64,000 nt of DNA from Solen grandis (GCA_021229015.1 CM037795.1:20292889-20356888); one strand, 5' to 3'; positions 13,301 through 25,580 are shown, counted from the first letter of the stretch. Notes: generated by a model from the letters alone, not told the origin. Numbers and translations: made by a program.

Positions 13301-13560
13301 TCTTTGTAATATTTTTAAATTTTAAAGATTAGAATCCTTTGTAATAGTACTGATACTTTTGGGAAAAAATATCTACACCCTTATCTACAGATGTAAGGCT
13401 ATTAACTTGGTTAACAATTGTGCTTATAAAATTTACTTTACTATTAAGAACATAAACTTTAAACTTTAGACCTATCATACAACACTTTAGGTACACCATA
13501 ACTGTATCATCTCATTATCATTAAAATTCAGCATTAAATTGACTTGAATTGGAGCCTGTG
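10354..13560 (-). mobile_element. Decayed non-LTR retrotransposon with reverse transcriptase
   Basis: Read on the minus strand, broken frames give successive pieces of a LINE reverse transcriptase. These are SLKRGKSAGYENLKSE (about 12850-12900), GIYPEIWTNGFIVPVPKKGN (12730-12790), NYRGIALTS (12690-12720), the catalytic FADDTVLFS (11840-11866) with CRGLQAFVDRLYDYC after it, and a C-terminal GELGKRPLI..RLVKYW block (11230-11310). The 3' end shows a TTGAATTGAATTG tail at about 10360-10372. Stops and frame changes are numerous, so the element is dead. A plus-sense 3' end of another LINE (AATAAAATTTCTG plus TTCTG repeats, 11548-11575) interrupts it. No endonuclease domain is recognisable. The clade is uncertain (CR1/Jockey/L2-like). 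Confidence 0.78.
12352..12705 (-). repeat. Minisatellite grown from the RT coding sequence (27-29 bp unit)
   Basis: About 12 tandem copies built around TATATGCTAGTTAAAGCTAT. Read on the minus strand, the copies with a 27 bp unit (about 12570-12705) encode YRGIALTSI in frame. YRGIALTS is a conserved part of the host LINE's reverse transcriptase, so the array clearly arose by amplification of the element's own codons. Copies further left have lengthened units and leave the frame. Confidence 0.9.
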
Positions 13561-14421
13561 GGAAACATGCATGCGAATCATGAACTGTTAAGTTATTAAT
13601 CAGGGAAAATAATTCACCAGCTCAAAGTAGCTATTACCCATTGTACACATATACGTGTAACTCACAACTCCGCAGTCACCTATACTCTGAGATCACTAAA
13701 TAAACACAGATCAATTCGTTTATTTCCAGAAGTATTAACAGTTTTATCAAGTCCTTTTAATTACAATATTACTTTCATTCAAATTACGAGAGTGGGAGAT
13801 GGCACGAAACATTAATTATTACATAGAGATAACTTTATTAATGTACATTAGGCTTTGGTGACATACACAAATAAATTAACACAGTGTTAACTAAACATCG
13901 GTATTTTCAAAGCATAAAACACATACCGTAACAGATAATGTCAACAAAATGAACATATTTGATACATTGTTTTACAGTGATAATTATCTAAAAAATTATT
14001 AAATATCTAAATTAAATTCAATATACATACGTACACGTGACTGTCATTAATGGTCAACTGAATGGAACCTTAAGATAATCCATCCATCAATAATTTATAA
14101 TCATGGTCCTTCAAAGGGTTTAAAAAGACTTCAGTGCAGATACAAGCATCCATTGCATTGGAGTTATAGGCTCTTTTGCTCTAAGTCTATAGAGGCTTGC
14201 ATTCAATATAAAATTATCACCATCACTTGATGGACCATGATCACAAATTCAATGATAGATGGTTTACCTTAAACAAGTAATCTAATTCATCCATAAACTG
14301 AAGAGTCAAATTAGATATTAAAAACAATAAAACATGTGTTAACATTTACTTATAGTAGACAATTTATACAATAAACATATCCTTTTGAAATCATTAGACA
14401 CTTTTTAACAGGAAATGGTGT
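13561..14421. other. AT-rich stretch, nothing recognised
   Basis: No gene, RNA or clear repeat is seen here. Confidence 0.5.
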
Positions 14422-14425
14422 TTAA

Positions 14426-14657
14426 CCCTTTCCCTCATAGAGGAAACCATGAAAAGACCTTTGCGAACAGCATAAAACCAGATCAGCCTGCGAGTAACTC
14501 GTAGGCTGATCAGGTTTTATGCTGTTCGCTGCTCCTCAGTGGTCTGGAAATGAGGAATTTATAATTAAATTTGGTAAGGTTTGACTGGTTTTCTGCAGAT
14601 CAGGCTTTATGTGGTACCTACTGAGTGAGTCAAAATGAGTCTATATGAGGGAAAGGT
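14426..14657 (+). mobile_element. TTAA-flanked hairpin MITE, copy 1
   Basis: The termini CCCTTTCCCTCATA and TATGAGGGAAAGG are inverted repeats, and TTAA lies immediately outside both ends (14422-14425 and 14658-14661). The left half holds a near-perfect palindrome of about 65 bp with arms GAACAGCATAAAACC..CAGCCTGCGAG. TTAA target duplication with CCC-starting ends is the signature of piggyBac-type non-autonomous elements. It has no coding capacity. Other copies are at 40975, 45483 and 48867. Confidence 0.82.
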
Positions 14658-15402
14658 TTAAAATGACGACGATATCACCGGCAAGGAAGACAAAGATGAT
14701 GATTAATTACATATGATAATAATAATTTATTTGTTCATCATTATTACTATTATTAGTAGTAGTAGTAGCAGTATATTCATATATAATTATTACTAAAGGG
14801 GAAACATCAAAGTAAATTTTAAAGGAAAATCAATTCATATACAAATGAAAGCTTATCCGATACCATGCACATCCACTCCCTGTATAACATTTCAGATTAT
14901 TTTAGGCAAATCGGATTTACGTATTTCTCTTGTCACTTATCTCATCCATGTTGCAAGTATACATATACATAGTTTGCTTGATGAAATACCTGGAATGATT
15001 GATTAACCGTTAAGCTATTTTATCGACAATTTGATATTGTGGTAGTGCTAATATGACTTTGAATTTGATTTAGAATTAAACGTTTAATTTTCATCCATAC
15101 GGAAAATATTGAATGTGACGCCACTACATTCGTATACAAGCTTCTGTCGTTATCAATCTTACAAAAAATCACACGCATATAAATGTATACACAAGACGTT
15201 TAAATGCACCTCACCTGGGAAAAATGTCGAATATTTTATTTCTTGTCTTTTAAATGATATAAGCGATATTGAGAAATGTTACAAGGCATATTGCAGCATT
15301 AGATTGATGCATGCTTCACGCCTCACCTAACCCAACACGAATAAGAAGGAGGGGACGTGAAATAACGACGTTTTATACACGAGACGATTTAAAGTATACT
15401 TA

Positions 15403-15557
15403 AGGTAAAGTCCCTGTACTGGTTCCTCTACATTCGGACTTCATGGCCTTTCACGGAGATAACCAAGGTTTCCTAATGCTTCATTAGGGTACCCTGGTTA
15501 TCTTGGTAGAGGTTAAGTGGCCCAAGACGTAGCGGAACCATTACAGGGATTTTACCT
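15403..15557. mobile_element. Fold-back MITE-like element
   Basis: The ends AGGTAAAGTCCCTGTACTGG and the complement-matching CATTACAGGGATTTTACCT pair almost fully. The interior also pairs (GATAACCAAGG with CCCTGGTTATC), so nearly the whole 155 bp folds on itself. It is non-coding. Confidence 0.7.
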
Positions 15558-15850
15558 AAATTGCAAAATTGATATAATTTGTGTAATTGGTGATGAAACT
15601 CATATATTTTTCGAATGTCTGAAATGCAAATAAAAATGATATCTCTGCAGTTGGTACAATAGTCAGGGACACTATGTTTGAATTTTATAACCTTTTTAAA
15701 ATTGATAATGAAAATACAGTTTAATACTTAGCTATTTATGTATCAAGATTAATAAAAAGCAAATGAAACTAGGAAAGAAGATATCACAACTACTTCATTT
15801 TTTACATATTCTGTATTATGTGCTGGAGGCTTTTACATACAATAAATATA
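15558..15850 (+). mobile_element. LINE 3'-end remnant
   Basis: A broken plus-strand frame reads GDETHIFFECLKCK followed by NLFKIDNENT. This resembles the C-terminal zinc-knuckle-like 'EDExHFLxECP' region of LINE polyproteins. Stops interrupt it. The fold-back element directly upstream may have inserted into it. Confidence 0.45.
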
Positions 15851-16764
15851 TTCAACAGACTTACATATGTACACATACACTTCATTTACTCAATAGACTG
15901 TGGAACTCTATGGACATTTGTCAAAGACTGTAACTATTACTTTGATGTATCTCCAACTGTTTTTGTGTAACGTACTCAGTTATATGTTGAAAATTATAAA
16001 CTGTTAGAATACTAGTGTATTGGGGAATACAAGAAAGGAAGATTTTATCTTCTAAGCCTCCTTTCAAATTTGATAGCAGCAATAGTTTAGGTCTGCGAGA
16101 AAGCTTTCCCGTGAAACTCGTGATATCTGTATATAATTTTCCGATTTAATATTGAATTGAATGTATTGATGCAAAGCGAGATATAATAACAAATATTAAT
16201 GGAGAATTTATTCGGCGTTAGTACAAGGGCGTCTGTTAAGTATAAATGTATTATTGATTTTATAATGCTGGACAGAAACCAGTTATTGTGTTCCTTTCCC
16301 ATTTCTGAAGTTTGAGAGATAACCGTAAGACATGTATTTAAATAGCAGGATTGGAAAAGTGCCTTTCCCCAATACTATGAAAATGCGTTAACGTCATTTT
16401 CAATAGAAATATTGTCAGTTATGTTCAATTGTTCATTTTGGATAGTTGATATAGATGAATACATTGTATGTAAATACAATCGAAAAACGTTAATCTCAGA
16501 GTGCACGTAAACTTCCTTGCATTTATTTCATCACCATGGTGTTTATTTTAACCAGAATTCTCTTCTGAATTTCCTTGTTATTATGTAAATGAAAACTTAC
16601 TTTTAACACATTGTCCTATATTTTTGCTGTAGCCTCATAGATTAAAATCCTGTTTGAGTGACAATACTGACGTTTGCTTGTAGTTTCGTTTCCTTCCAGT
16701 GCTGATTAAACTAATCTGTTCCTTGGCGAACAATAGAGACACAGTTCATCAATCTCCCGGGGCA

Positions 16765-16912
16765 ACTGTAGAATCATTAATTTTCGTGGGGGGGGGGGGT
16801 CATGAACTAATAATATATGTACCAAAAAAATTTACTTATTTAAAAACCTTAAAAAAATTTTTTAAAAAAACAGATTCCACGAAATTCAATATTTACGAAA
16901 ATTAAAGATTTT
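16765..16912. repeat. Decayed fold-back repeat with G-run
   Basis: The block TTAATTTTCGTGG followed by ten or so G is mirrored by CCACGAAATTC..ACGAAAATTAA, giving inverted arms around an A/T-rich centre. It is probably an old MITE. A poly(A) run of about 30 nt follows at 16988-17016. Confidence 0.5.
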
Positions 16913-17016
16913 ATAGTATTTTACAGACTCGGGTATAGCAGACTCAGTCCCAAGACATACAAAGTTACAGCCAAGCTTTTCATAATTTATAAAAAAAAAA
17001 AAAAAAAAAAAAAAAT

Positions 17017-18200
17017 GACCACGTTCCAATAAAATTTAGTAGCATGTAAAGAAAAAATCACTTCTTTTTGGTAAATTGTTTTTTTAATCGTGAGTCTTTT
17101 TTGAATTAGATTTTATCCATACATTCTTGAAGGTGATGACCCAGTGGACACACATTTTTTTGTTCACGGGTTATTTCAAATATAACATGTACGAGTACAA
17201 ACATATAAACGTGTACCGATGAATTATATTCTCAGAACTGAGAGAGCTAGTTGGAACTCTGAATGTTTCGGATAGTTTCCTCACCGTTCATAATCTGTTT
17301 AGAGAAATTAAAAATTCTTCTCTGCAATAGATGAACTTTAATTTCATTTCGAACAAATGCTCACCTCATGGCTTTAGCTTGATTTCAAAAAAATAGTTTG
17401 TACCTTGAAAAATGAGATGGTGGTTGAGCATGGTTACTTTTCATCAATGCAGGGACTTTAAAATTCCTCTTTGTCATTGGTAAACGAAAACTACTAGGAA
17501 GGGGAACAACTCCGACAAACCAAAACGGGTTTCTTCATTGGAGTTACCGAACATAATTATTCAAGAGGCACGTCTAATGCCTTGTTAAATCAATCTATGC
17601 ATTTATTTAAAAGATAAAACATATTAAGAAGCAATATTATGCCTTTGGTCACGAAAACAATACCCCAAACCACAACAATAACAATAAAACAGTGTTATGT
17701 TCGGCCTACATCCACCCCACCCACCACACTCGCATCTGTTTATGATCAGCATTTTGCAGTTGCTTTAAAAAAGTTTGACATACATATAAATACAAATACA
17801 TTATATTTAGGATTAGAACGATAGGCATAGCTAATAAAAGTTCTGTTCCATCCATCTTGCAGTTCAACTTAATATAATTCTTTGAAAGGGTGTTACTAAG
17901 CATTTAATGGCTGTCTAGTATTACCATTCACAAGTATTACTCGTACAGTTTGCCACGTGCTTTTGTCATTATCAAAAGAAGGAGAAACTGCGGCACGTGG
18001 TTGTTGATTTGGACCACTTCGGAAGTCACTTCCGACTGGGTACCGAAGGCTTTGGAACTAACATGATCAAAAGACATGAATAAAATTCGAAACTCAAGAT
18101 TTCGAGCTAGGTGTGCACATTTTGTACTTTCTTCATATTACACCATTAATTCATTTATTCTAACTATGTATATTCCCCATCCGATATTATCTCAGCTACT
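17017..18200. other. Non-coding stretch, nothing recognised
   Basis: No gene or clear repeat family is seen. A short inverted pair (GGAAGTCACTTCC near 18019) occurs inside an otherwise unremarkable region. Confidence 0.4.
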
Positions 18201-18208
18201 TTTCATCT

Positions 18209-18345
18209 AGTGAGGGCGTCATGATTTAGTGTTAGTGTTCATTGAATACGGATCTAGAGGTTGTTAGTTCGACCCTCGCTGGATACAGGCGCAAAACAAG
18301 GGAGCTACGCGGGGTTAGTATAAGGTGAAAACAAGTGTTTCCCAC
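18209..18345 (+). repeat. Probable tRNA-derived SINE
   Basis: It has a B-box-like TAGTTCGACCCTC at about 18266-18278 and an upstream tRNA-like head starting GAGGGCGTCATGATTTAG. The B box departs from consensus, so this is an old copy. Its GAGGGCGTC start is shared with the head flanking the array at 23011-23412, read on the minus strand there. Confidence 0.5.
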
Positions 18346-18718
18346 TCGGCTTAGATGTTATATTTTTACTTATATCATTTTTACATACGCCTTTGCGACT
18401 TCCGAAAATTAATTTAAGTATTACTTGACGCTAATTATGGTTTGTATATTGAAACTATTTCTGATACATTACGATTTATGGAACCTGCTGTGCGCCATGT
18501 TTGTATCACTGTCCTTGGAGAGTTTTTTTTAATAGGGTTAAAATAAATTGTACCCAATCCCATGTTTGTTTATAATATAGCAGTTAGGTTGTTTAAATTT
18601 ATTCTAAATTTTTTGTCAGATGTTGTCTTTTTCTCCAGTACTGGTTCACCCAGGAAAGGATGGTTGAATAAGCGACGTTGTGAAATAGTGGCGTAAAACG
18701 TCATTTAAACTTAACAAT

Positions 18719-18739
18719 CTCTCTCTCTCTCTCTCTCTA
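18719..18739. repeat. CT microsatellite
   Basis: A (TC)n run of about 10 units. Confidence 0.9.
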
Positions 18740-18902
18740 CTTTAATCAGAAACATTACAAAAGGCTAGATATCTCGTACAAAGAAATTTGGTGCAAATTC
18801 AAAGAACAGAAATGGATTAAAAAGTTGACTCCTCAACGTTTCTACGAGAGAGATTAGCATTACTTTTCGAATATATATTCTTTCAAAGCATAACACATCA
18901 GT

Positions 18903-20725
18903 TTAAGACAAACGTAGTTTATTTCTAATACTCCTTACTATATCGTTCAGAGAAAATATGCTGCTTCCAAAGTCAAATCTTTTCTTAGGCTGCTGAATAC
19001 TCGGCATGATTTCCCCACTTACAGTTCTAATACCCGAGTCATCTTTAGGGTCACTAGCAACCGCACTGCTTGCTTCATTAATTCTGTTAGTAGTACCTTT
19101 GCTTGTATCAGTAAAGAAATCATTTATATCAACGTCCTTTAGGACAGCCGCTTTGATTCCAATGAAAGGTTCGTCACTGGAAGATTCATTTAGTGCACCT
19201 GCTTCCAGGTTATTGTCAACATTGATTATTTTACTATCTTTTATCTCTTGGCTTGCGTTTCTTACAGACATATTGTCTTTTGAACTAGATATGCTGTCTA
19301 CATGCACATTTACTTCTAAGTGTCCTCTTTGTCTCAAACGTTCATCAAATCCTGGGGTTTTAGTGTTTGAAGGATGTGTAACATCAAAAATATCATTGAT
19401 ATCAGCTTTTCCTAGAACGGACCCGTGGTCTTTAATATCAGAAGTATCAGTATTGTTATCAAGTTTCATTTCATTAATTACGGGCATATCTTGAAAGGGT
19501 TTTGCATCATTTCTTCCAAGAGGATCGTTTGTACCAAAAAGTGTATCAGCATCTTTAAATTGATTCTTAATCTGATCCCATGGATCTACCGCACCGGCGA
19601 GATCTATTACTGGAATGTCTTTTATAGTGAAATCTGGTAACGCAAATCCATTGCCAATAGTATCTTTTGTGTTTGCATTTTTGCCTCCTTGGTGCAAAAT
19701 AGCTTGTATGTTTTCATGCCTGTCAGTGATACCTTTCTTTTCAAGCGCTGAATCAGTGTGTGACGATGGTGTGACAGGAGATTCAACACCGCCTGGAATA
19801 TTTGGATCAGTCACGGTACCATTATAGTTTTGTGAATCCTTCATGGTTTTTTAGTATCTACAATTTGTCTGATAGTGAATCAGGGCTATTTACAAGATTG
19901 TGTGAGTAAATCACACTCTGGGTGTCAGTAATGTTTCCAAGCTGTTTAACATCCATTCCTTGATTGTCTTGCATATGTTTAACACCCAAATCACTTTGTG
20001 TCTCCTGTACCTGACCTCTTGCTGATTCATTTTGGGAAGGTGGGTCCGGCAACGTCTTGTCAGTCTTGGCAGGAACAATTACACCGGTCTTTCTTGTAAT
20101 AATTCATGGCCATCGACAACTTTTGCACTATCTGTTGTTTGATTGTATGTTAGTACTTCATTTCCAAGTTTAGAATCTTCATTACTTTTGAGACCTACAT
20201 TTGTCCCATTGCTTGAAAAAAGATTGACATTTGACAATGATATATTCCGGTTTGTCTTATTTTCATTAAATGTAAGGCTTTCTTCTTGGGTTTTGTTGAA
20301 TTCGTCTGTGTTTTCAGCTGATATATCCACCATCGTCGCGACATTTTGAACTTCTTTGATATTATTGTTTTCATTTTCTTTTTCATGGTTTCTGGCAGGT
20401 CCGAATGTTCCTATAAGAACTGCGTGAGCCGATCCTGTACGGGAGACCACTGGCTGAGAATTCGTTGCCTGATTATACCGTAAACTCAATTTGTTCACCA
20501 GTTCTGCTTTTTGCCTCATCGCTGCTTCTCTCCTCTGTATCGCGAGCTCTTGCATTGCCTTTAGACGGCTCCTCTGTTGAAGAAGAAGTTTCTGACGCTG
20601 AGCGGCTGCCAACTGTTTCAATGTTAGGTGGTTCTCTTCTCTATGAGACTGAATAAATTCTTCGTATTTGTCTTTAATTCCCATGGCGCCGGTCATTTGG
20701 GAAACGGCTTCTTGCGTCTGGAGAC
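18903..20725 (-). CDS. Unrecognised coiled-coil and low-complexity protein, exon with two frame changes
   Basis: I do not recognise this protein. A splice acceptor (TTTACATTTAAG) precedes 20725. Coding then runs LQTQEAVSQMTGAMGIKDKY into a Gln/Arg/Ala-rich coiled coil (about 60 residues, QRQKLLLQQRSRLKAMQELA). A hydrophilic Asn/Ser/Thr/Asp-rich region follows, down to a basic C terminus (FGSSIFSLNDIVRSIRNKLR) and a stop at 18903-18905. Three successive open frames (20725-20079, about 20100-19858, 19844-18903) share one composition and abut. The reading frame therefore changes near 20080-20100 (...LLQE to RKTGVIVPAKTD...) and again near 19845-19870 beside a run of six A. Either the assembly has single-base indels or the gene is decaying; introns this short are unlikely. 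Upstream exons were not found. Sequence bias is strongly unlike the flanks, supporting real coding. Confidence 0.65.
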
Positions 20726-20924
20726 CTTAAATGTAAAATGTATTTCTATCATCTTTTGTATAATTTATTTGAAATAATAAACGTTTATAATTTCTGTTTT
20801 AATCTAGTGCATGTGTATATGTAACGTAGTTTTTATGTTTTAAGTATATGAATGAAAGGGATAACATTGATTGTGAAACACTTTCTTACAACAAGAATAA
20901 ACAAACCATCGATGATAGTTGATG

Positions 20925-21052
20925 TCAGAGAAAGCCCGCGGGGACGGGCAACCGCCATATCGGCTCACTTACGTGACCGGAATCGAACCGGGGACGCATT
21001 TGTGAATTGGTGAGGGGCGAAATGCCTTATCATTGTGCTATCTAAGCATCCT
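20925..21052 (-). repeat. tRNA-derived SINE with core domain
   Basis: On the minus strand it starts GGATGCTTAGATAGCACAAT (A-box region) and has a perfect B box GGTTCGATTCC (complement of 20979-20989). A GC-rich core (GCCGATATGGCGG..CCCGCGGGCTTTC) follows. It is a Pol III SINE; the long GC core after the B box excludes a plain tRNA gene. Confidence 0.72.
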
Positions 21053-22400
21053 CTTAATTTAACTAAGACGAAATTCATTTAAATGCATTTTATTCTTAGT
21101 TGATATCAATACAAAAACCTTGTATAAACAATCATTCCGCACCATCTTGAGAAACAATAAAAAGATATTGCTTTTTTTATCTTCACAATCTACCGTAAGC
21201 GCATACCTGAAACGGTATATCCAAAAGCTATAAACAATATAGCTACATGTATCCAGTTTCGATCAGCCATAATTCGTCCTAATTTCCTTTATTTTTTTTT
21301 TACACTTTTCCTCTTGAGCGTATAAACAACGAATACAGTGTAAGATATAAAGATGAAATAGTCCGCTCCCTTCTATTACTAATTACGAGTCATGAAAGTG
21401 ACGCAGTATTTAACATGTCAATCGGAGCATTTTCTTTGTACGTAAAGGACCGAGATATACCGAAAAGGGACGTGAACTGATTGGGGAGACTTCCGGGAAA
21501 TAACGAATCTAGACAGATGCCCGAATGGTTCCGAACGCAAACACGTTCATTGATTGATGTTTCCTGGTTTTGTTGTCTGGACCGAATATCGTAAACTATC
21601 AATTGTAATTCTTACTCATTCAAATTCTCCTTTGTCTTTGCGGTAGCATGCTAACATAACATTTATGTCAAAATTTGACGTCCCATTTACATTTATAGAA
21701 ATATTTTTCCAATCCTATACATGATATATGTTTTACGTGTGTATTAATTTTTAATCATAGAATACATGCTATGGATTGAGGGGGTGACTATAATACCACA
21801 TTGCCATTGAAAATCTGTTGGTGACCGCAGCTTTGTCGTTTTCTCCAACCACCAGATCAATGTGATATTGCGTTCACCTCAGTCATTTATTGTAAAATAG
21901 TTTAAATATGTATATGTATGTTAGAAAGATATAAGCATTAATGCCATATTCTTTGCTAACGCCATCATATCTGGTCTAGAATGGGACATGGATGAATGAA
22001 AGACTTAACATGAAAATGATAGGAACTAAATTCATGTTGTCGTAGGGTGTAAAATAAAAATAAAAAATTGTTTCAAATCTGTTGTTTTCAGTCTTATACT
22101 TCCCTATCTCATAATGTCTAAATATAAGACGACAACGATACTAACTTCTACTAACAGCAGCATTTATCTTAACCAGTTGATCACGTGATATTTGACGGGT
22201 ATATTCAGTAAGATTTGGCTCGCAGACAAGGAAGACATCTGTGTTTCCTTATAAGATCGAGTCATTAACTTCTGAGAAATGGATATTTCTCAGGCAATCA
22301 TGATTAAATGTATTTTGTTATACATGAAACTACTCTATATACCTCTTTTTATTGTTTGTAACTTTTATTTTAATTTCTGAAACATACTTCTTATCGCGTT
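21053..22400. other. Non-coding stretch upstream of the coiled-coil exon
   Basis: It should be intron of the minus-strand gene ending at 18903. I could not identify a further exon in it. Confidence 0.4.
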
Positions 22401-22405
22401 CGCTG

Positions 22406-22608
22406 GGCCATATCTATATGTGTAGATGCAATGTGTTCATTTTCTAAGCCATATCTATATGTGTAGTTGTAATGTGTTCATTTTCTGAGCCATATCTATA
22501 TGTGTAGTTGCAATGTGTTCATTTTCTGAGCCATATCTATATGTGTAGTTGTAATGTGTTCATTTTCTGAGCCATATCTATATGTGTAGTTCCAATGTGT
22601 TCATTTTG
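22406..22608. repeat. Minisatellite, 41 bp unit, about 5 copies
   Basis: The unit begins GCCATATCTATATGTGTAGT and ends TGTTCATTTTCTGA. Copies start at about 22407, 22448, 22489 and so on, with few mismatches. Confidence 0.9.
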
Positions 22609-23010
22609 AGTTTACATGAAAGAGGTTTGTGTTTACATGTTAAATACATGCAAAAAATTATGGATCGTTAATGCTTAGATTATATTTATTTCCATAAATT
22701 GATGATTACATTTAAATGTTCTTGTTGATACCTTTTCATATAATTCTGATTACAAATTAGTGTGAACCTGTTATTTATTATCCTCGTTTTATGTTTCAGA
22801 TATTTATTACATTTAATCATCATCGTCATTATCATCATTATCATCATCACCATTAAATTTCATCCCTTCAAAGGACTTGTTTTTCCTACAAGTTCGATAT
22901 GTCCTTCGTATAAATTGAATTAAATCAAATCTAAATAAAATAACACCTTCTTATTTTTTACGTCGATTGGAAAACAAGTTTACCCTCTTGTCGGCTACAG
23001 GGATGGACCA

Positions 23011-23412
23011 GTGCGTTATTATTTACGCTCCCGACTGGGCTCGAACCAACGTGCGTTATTAGTGCGTTATTATTTACGCTCCCGACTGGGCTCGAACCAA
23101 CGTGCGTTATTAGTGCGTTATTATTTACGCTCCCGACTGGGCTCGAACCTACGTGCGTTATTAGTGCGTTATTATTTACGCTCCCGACTGGGCTCGAACC
23201 TACGTGCATTATTAGTGCGTTATTATTTACGCTTCCGACTGGGCTCGAACTAACGTGCGTTATTAGTGCGTTATTATTTACGCTCCCGACTGGGCTCGAA
23301 CCAACGTGCGTTATTAGTGCGTTATTATTTACGCTCCCGACTAGGCTCGAACCTACGTGCATTATTAGTGCGTTATTATTTACGCTCCCGACTAGGCTCG
23401 AACCAACGTGCG
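23011..23412 (-). repeat. Tandem array (51 bp x 8) carrying a Pol III B box per unit
   Basis: Eight near-identical 51 bp units. On the minus strand each contains GGTTCGAGCCC, which fits the B-box consensus, followed by AGTCGGGAGCGTAAATAAT. The minus-strand flank (GAGGGCGTCGTAATCCATTG at 23420-23440) looks like a tRNA-like SINE head. The array therefore appears to be a SINE whose B-box segment has been multiplied. The unit length is a multiple of three, which creates false long open frames on both strands. Confidence 0.85.
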
Positions 23413-23922
23413 TTCCCAATGGATTACGACGCCCTCGGATTTTAATTGAGGCTCAATTAAAAATATGAAAGCACGGGGAGACGTAAACGACAGTTCATGC
23501 GCACGTCAAACCAAGTAATCCATCTTGTGAACATTCCCAAACGCTTCACCACTGTAAACATTTACTTCATTTCCTTCCATTGTTTACAGTATGTGAGATG
23601 GATTGTAATTGCACGCGGTTGTACTCGGGAAATTTGACTGGCTTAATTGCTTTTCGTCATTACTAACGCGCTTAAAATTTACATAATTGAATAATGCAAA
23701 TATGCACTATATACATGTCCAGCTATATTTATGCATTTGTGATTTAACATCTATTTACACCCTTTTACATACACGTAATTTAAAATATTGTATGTCAAAA
23801 GAGTTACTATTTGATACGTGTATAAATATGCATTGCTGTTTTGAATTCGGCCCTGAGGTATTCATTTGAAGCAGAAAAAAGAACTTAACTGAGTGCAATT
23901 CTGTATGTATGAATAGGGGAGG

Positions 23923-24062
23923 GGGCTCCGTGATTGAGTGTTTGTAGGACTTGATCATTCCATGTGATGAAACCTTCCGGCTGACTTGCGGTGGTAGATG
24001 CCTCTGTACACTTGGGGTCTCCATCCGCCTGTTATAAGCAGGACGTCGCAATTTGACTGAAA
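23923..24062 (+). repeat. SINE tail fragment, S2-related
   Basis: It contains CCTTCCGGCTGACTTGCGG and GCCTCTGTACACTTGGGGTC, a diverged match to the S2 SINE body at 51757-51992. Confidence 0.6.
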
Positions 24063-24417
24063 TATTTTCGCGGCGCGCGTTTTCCTCCCACAATAACGAT
24101 CACAAATGTCGTAATTCGTGCCAAAACATTTTTCGCAACCAATGTAAACTAAATACAGTTATGCCGTCAGTATAAACAATATTTATTCTGAAATTGTGTA
24201 TGTATGTGTTTTCCTGGTTTTATTTAAATTTGCATTGATTATGAAACAAGTTATCACAGATTATATAGATCACTCTCGATGGCTCTTGTGGCGGCGTTTG
24301 TGGTCATTATTGTGGGAGGAAACATATGAAAAATTATCCAATCATTATAAATATGAAAATAAGTATTTTTGTCATGATCTCGTTGGTCAATATTGCTGAA
24401 CGAATACCACTAAACTA

Positions 24418-24566
24418 ACGTCCCACCGACAGTATTTCGGTCATTTGGTGTCAATGTCTACTTGAGACAGATATAGTGCTGCCACACTGCAGTATCACGC
24501 CGTAGACATGTGGCATGATACCACACCCAGTCACATTATCCTGACACCGGGTCAACCAGTCCTGGA
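24418..24566 (-). repeat. SINE tail fragment, family S1
   Basis: It shares with 6590-6766 the blocks ACTGCAGTATCA and GACATGTGGCATGATACCAC, in the same minus sense. It is 5' truncated (no head). Confidence 0.75.
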
Positions 24567-25159
24567 GCTATAATTGAAAAATCAAACGAGACTTACCTGT
24601 AAGGATATAAAGGTATATAAAGAACTACAGCTATTCTATGTCTCTATTCATTATACATGTAGTTATCTCCCCTAATGAACACTAGTATACCATGTTTCTA
24701 TTTATTCATATTCATATGCATACGGTGTAATTAAAGCATAATAATTTATATCTGGCTAATGTAGTGTATTCAACGGGCTTTTGCCAGATTTTGTTTTTCA
24801 TACGCATGTAAATATGAATTTGCTAGGGTTTTAGCGGAACAACCAGTATATATCTTACGTTAGGTATAACAAATGCATACTTTTCACAAGATCAACATCC
24901 GTGGAAAAATCCATCCACGTAAGTTACTCTCCATGCAGATGAATGAGGTTATGTTATTTAAGTATACATCACGACAAGAGCTTAATACGAAAATACCAGG
25001 AAATACTGAAATATACAAAAGAAAGATAATATATCGCAAGGATGCAAGGAATATGGGCAATATCGGACTATACACTGACTGACATGGTGCTAAGTTTCCA
25101 TACTCCCATACTCATGTGCAAATCTAGCACTGATTCCTTAGTACGCCACAGCAGAAAAA

Positions 25160-25310
25160 GACAGAGGTGCGGATCCATCCATTAATTTCAGAGTGGGTCG
25201 GTCTAAGCCTGGGCATTACTTATGCAGCGGCTTCGAAGAAACCCCAGGTTGGAACTCTGGAAACCAAATCCCAAGACCCACCTCACTGGATCCGCGCTTA
25301 CAGACAGTGC
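25160..25310. repeat. GC-rich repeat with inverted GGATCC ends
   Basis: A GC-rich island flanked by GTGCGGATCCATCC and, inverted, CACTGGATCCGCGC. A 62-codon plus-strand frame crosses it but has no family resemblance. A short transposon is likelier than an exon. Confidence 0.35.
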
Positions 25311-25349
25311 CAGGCAATTCTAAATTTAAGAAGAAAACAATATGTTGAG

Positions 25350-25580
25350 AGGTAGATAATTCGTACCTCGGTTTGTCTTCTCGAGTATTTTGGTGAGGCT
25401 AAGGGTAAGGGTTTGCGTTAGGTGTAGTTTATGTGGTTTGGTTTTGAGGTTAGAATAATGGTTAGTTTTAAAGTTGAATTTCATACCGAGGTACAAAAAC
25501 GTATACCTCGGAAAATTTACCTCGGTATGACAACACATTGCATATACAAACCGAGGTACAAACCGTCATAGTGAGGTAAG
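25350..25580. repeat. MITE-like repeat with ACCTCGG inverted motifs
   Basis: It contains several inverted copies of CGTACCTCGG / CCGAGGTAC around a G/T-rich centre (GGCTAAGGGTAAGGG). No coding is seen. Confidence 0.45.

Noticed and set aside
18903..19844. Second independent gene starting at the Met near 19844
   Set aside because: The composition continues from the upstream frames and an in-frame stop sits just before the Met. A frame change within one exon is simpler.
22958..23419. 153-codon minus-strand frame with SSPVGSVNNNALITHV repeats
   Set aside because: It comes from the 51 bp B-box array. No start context or flanking coding.
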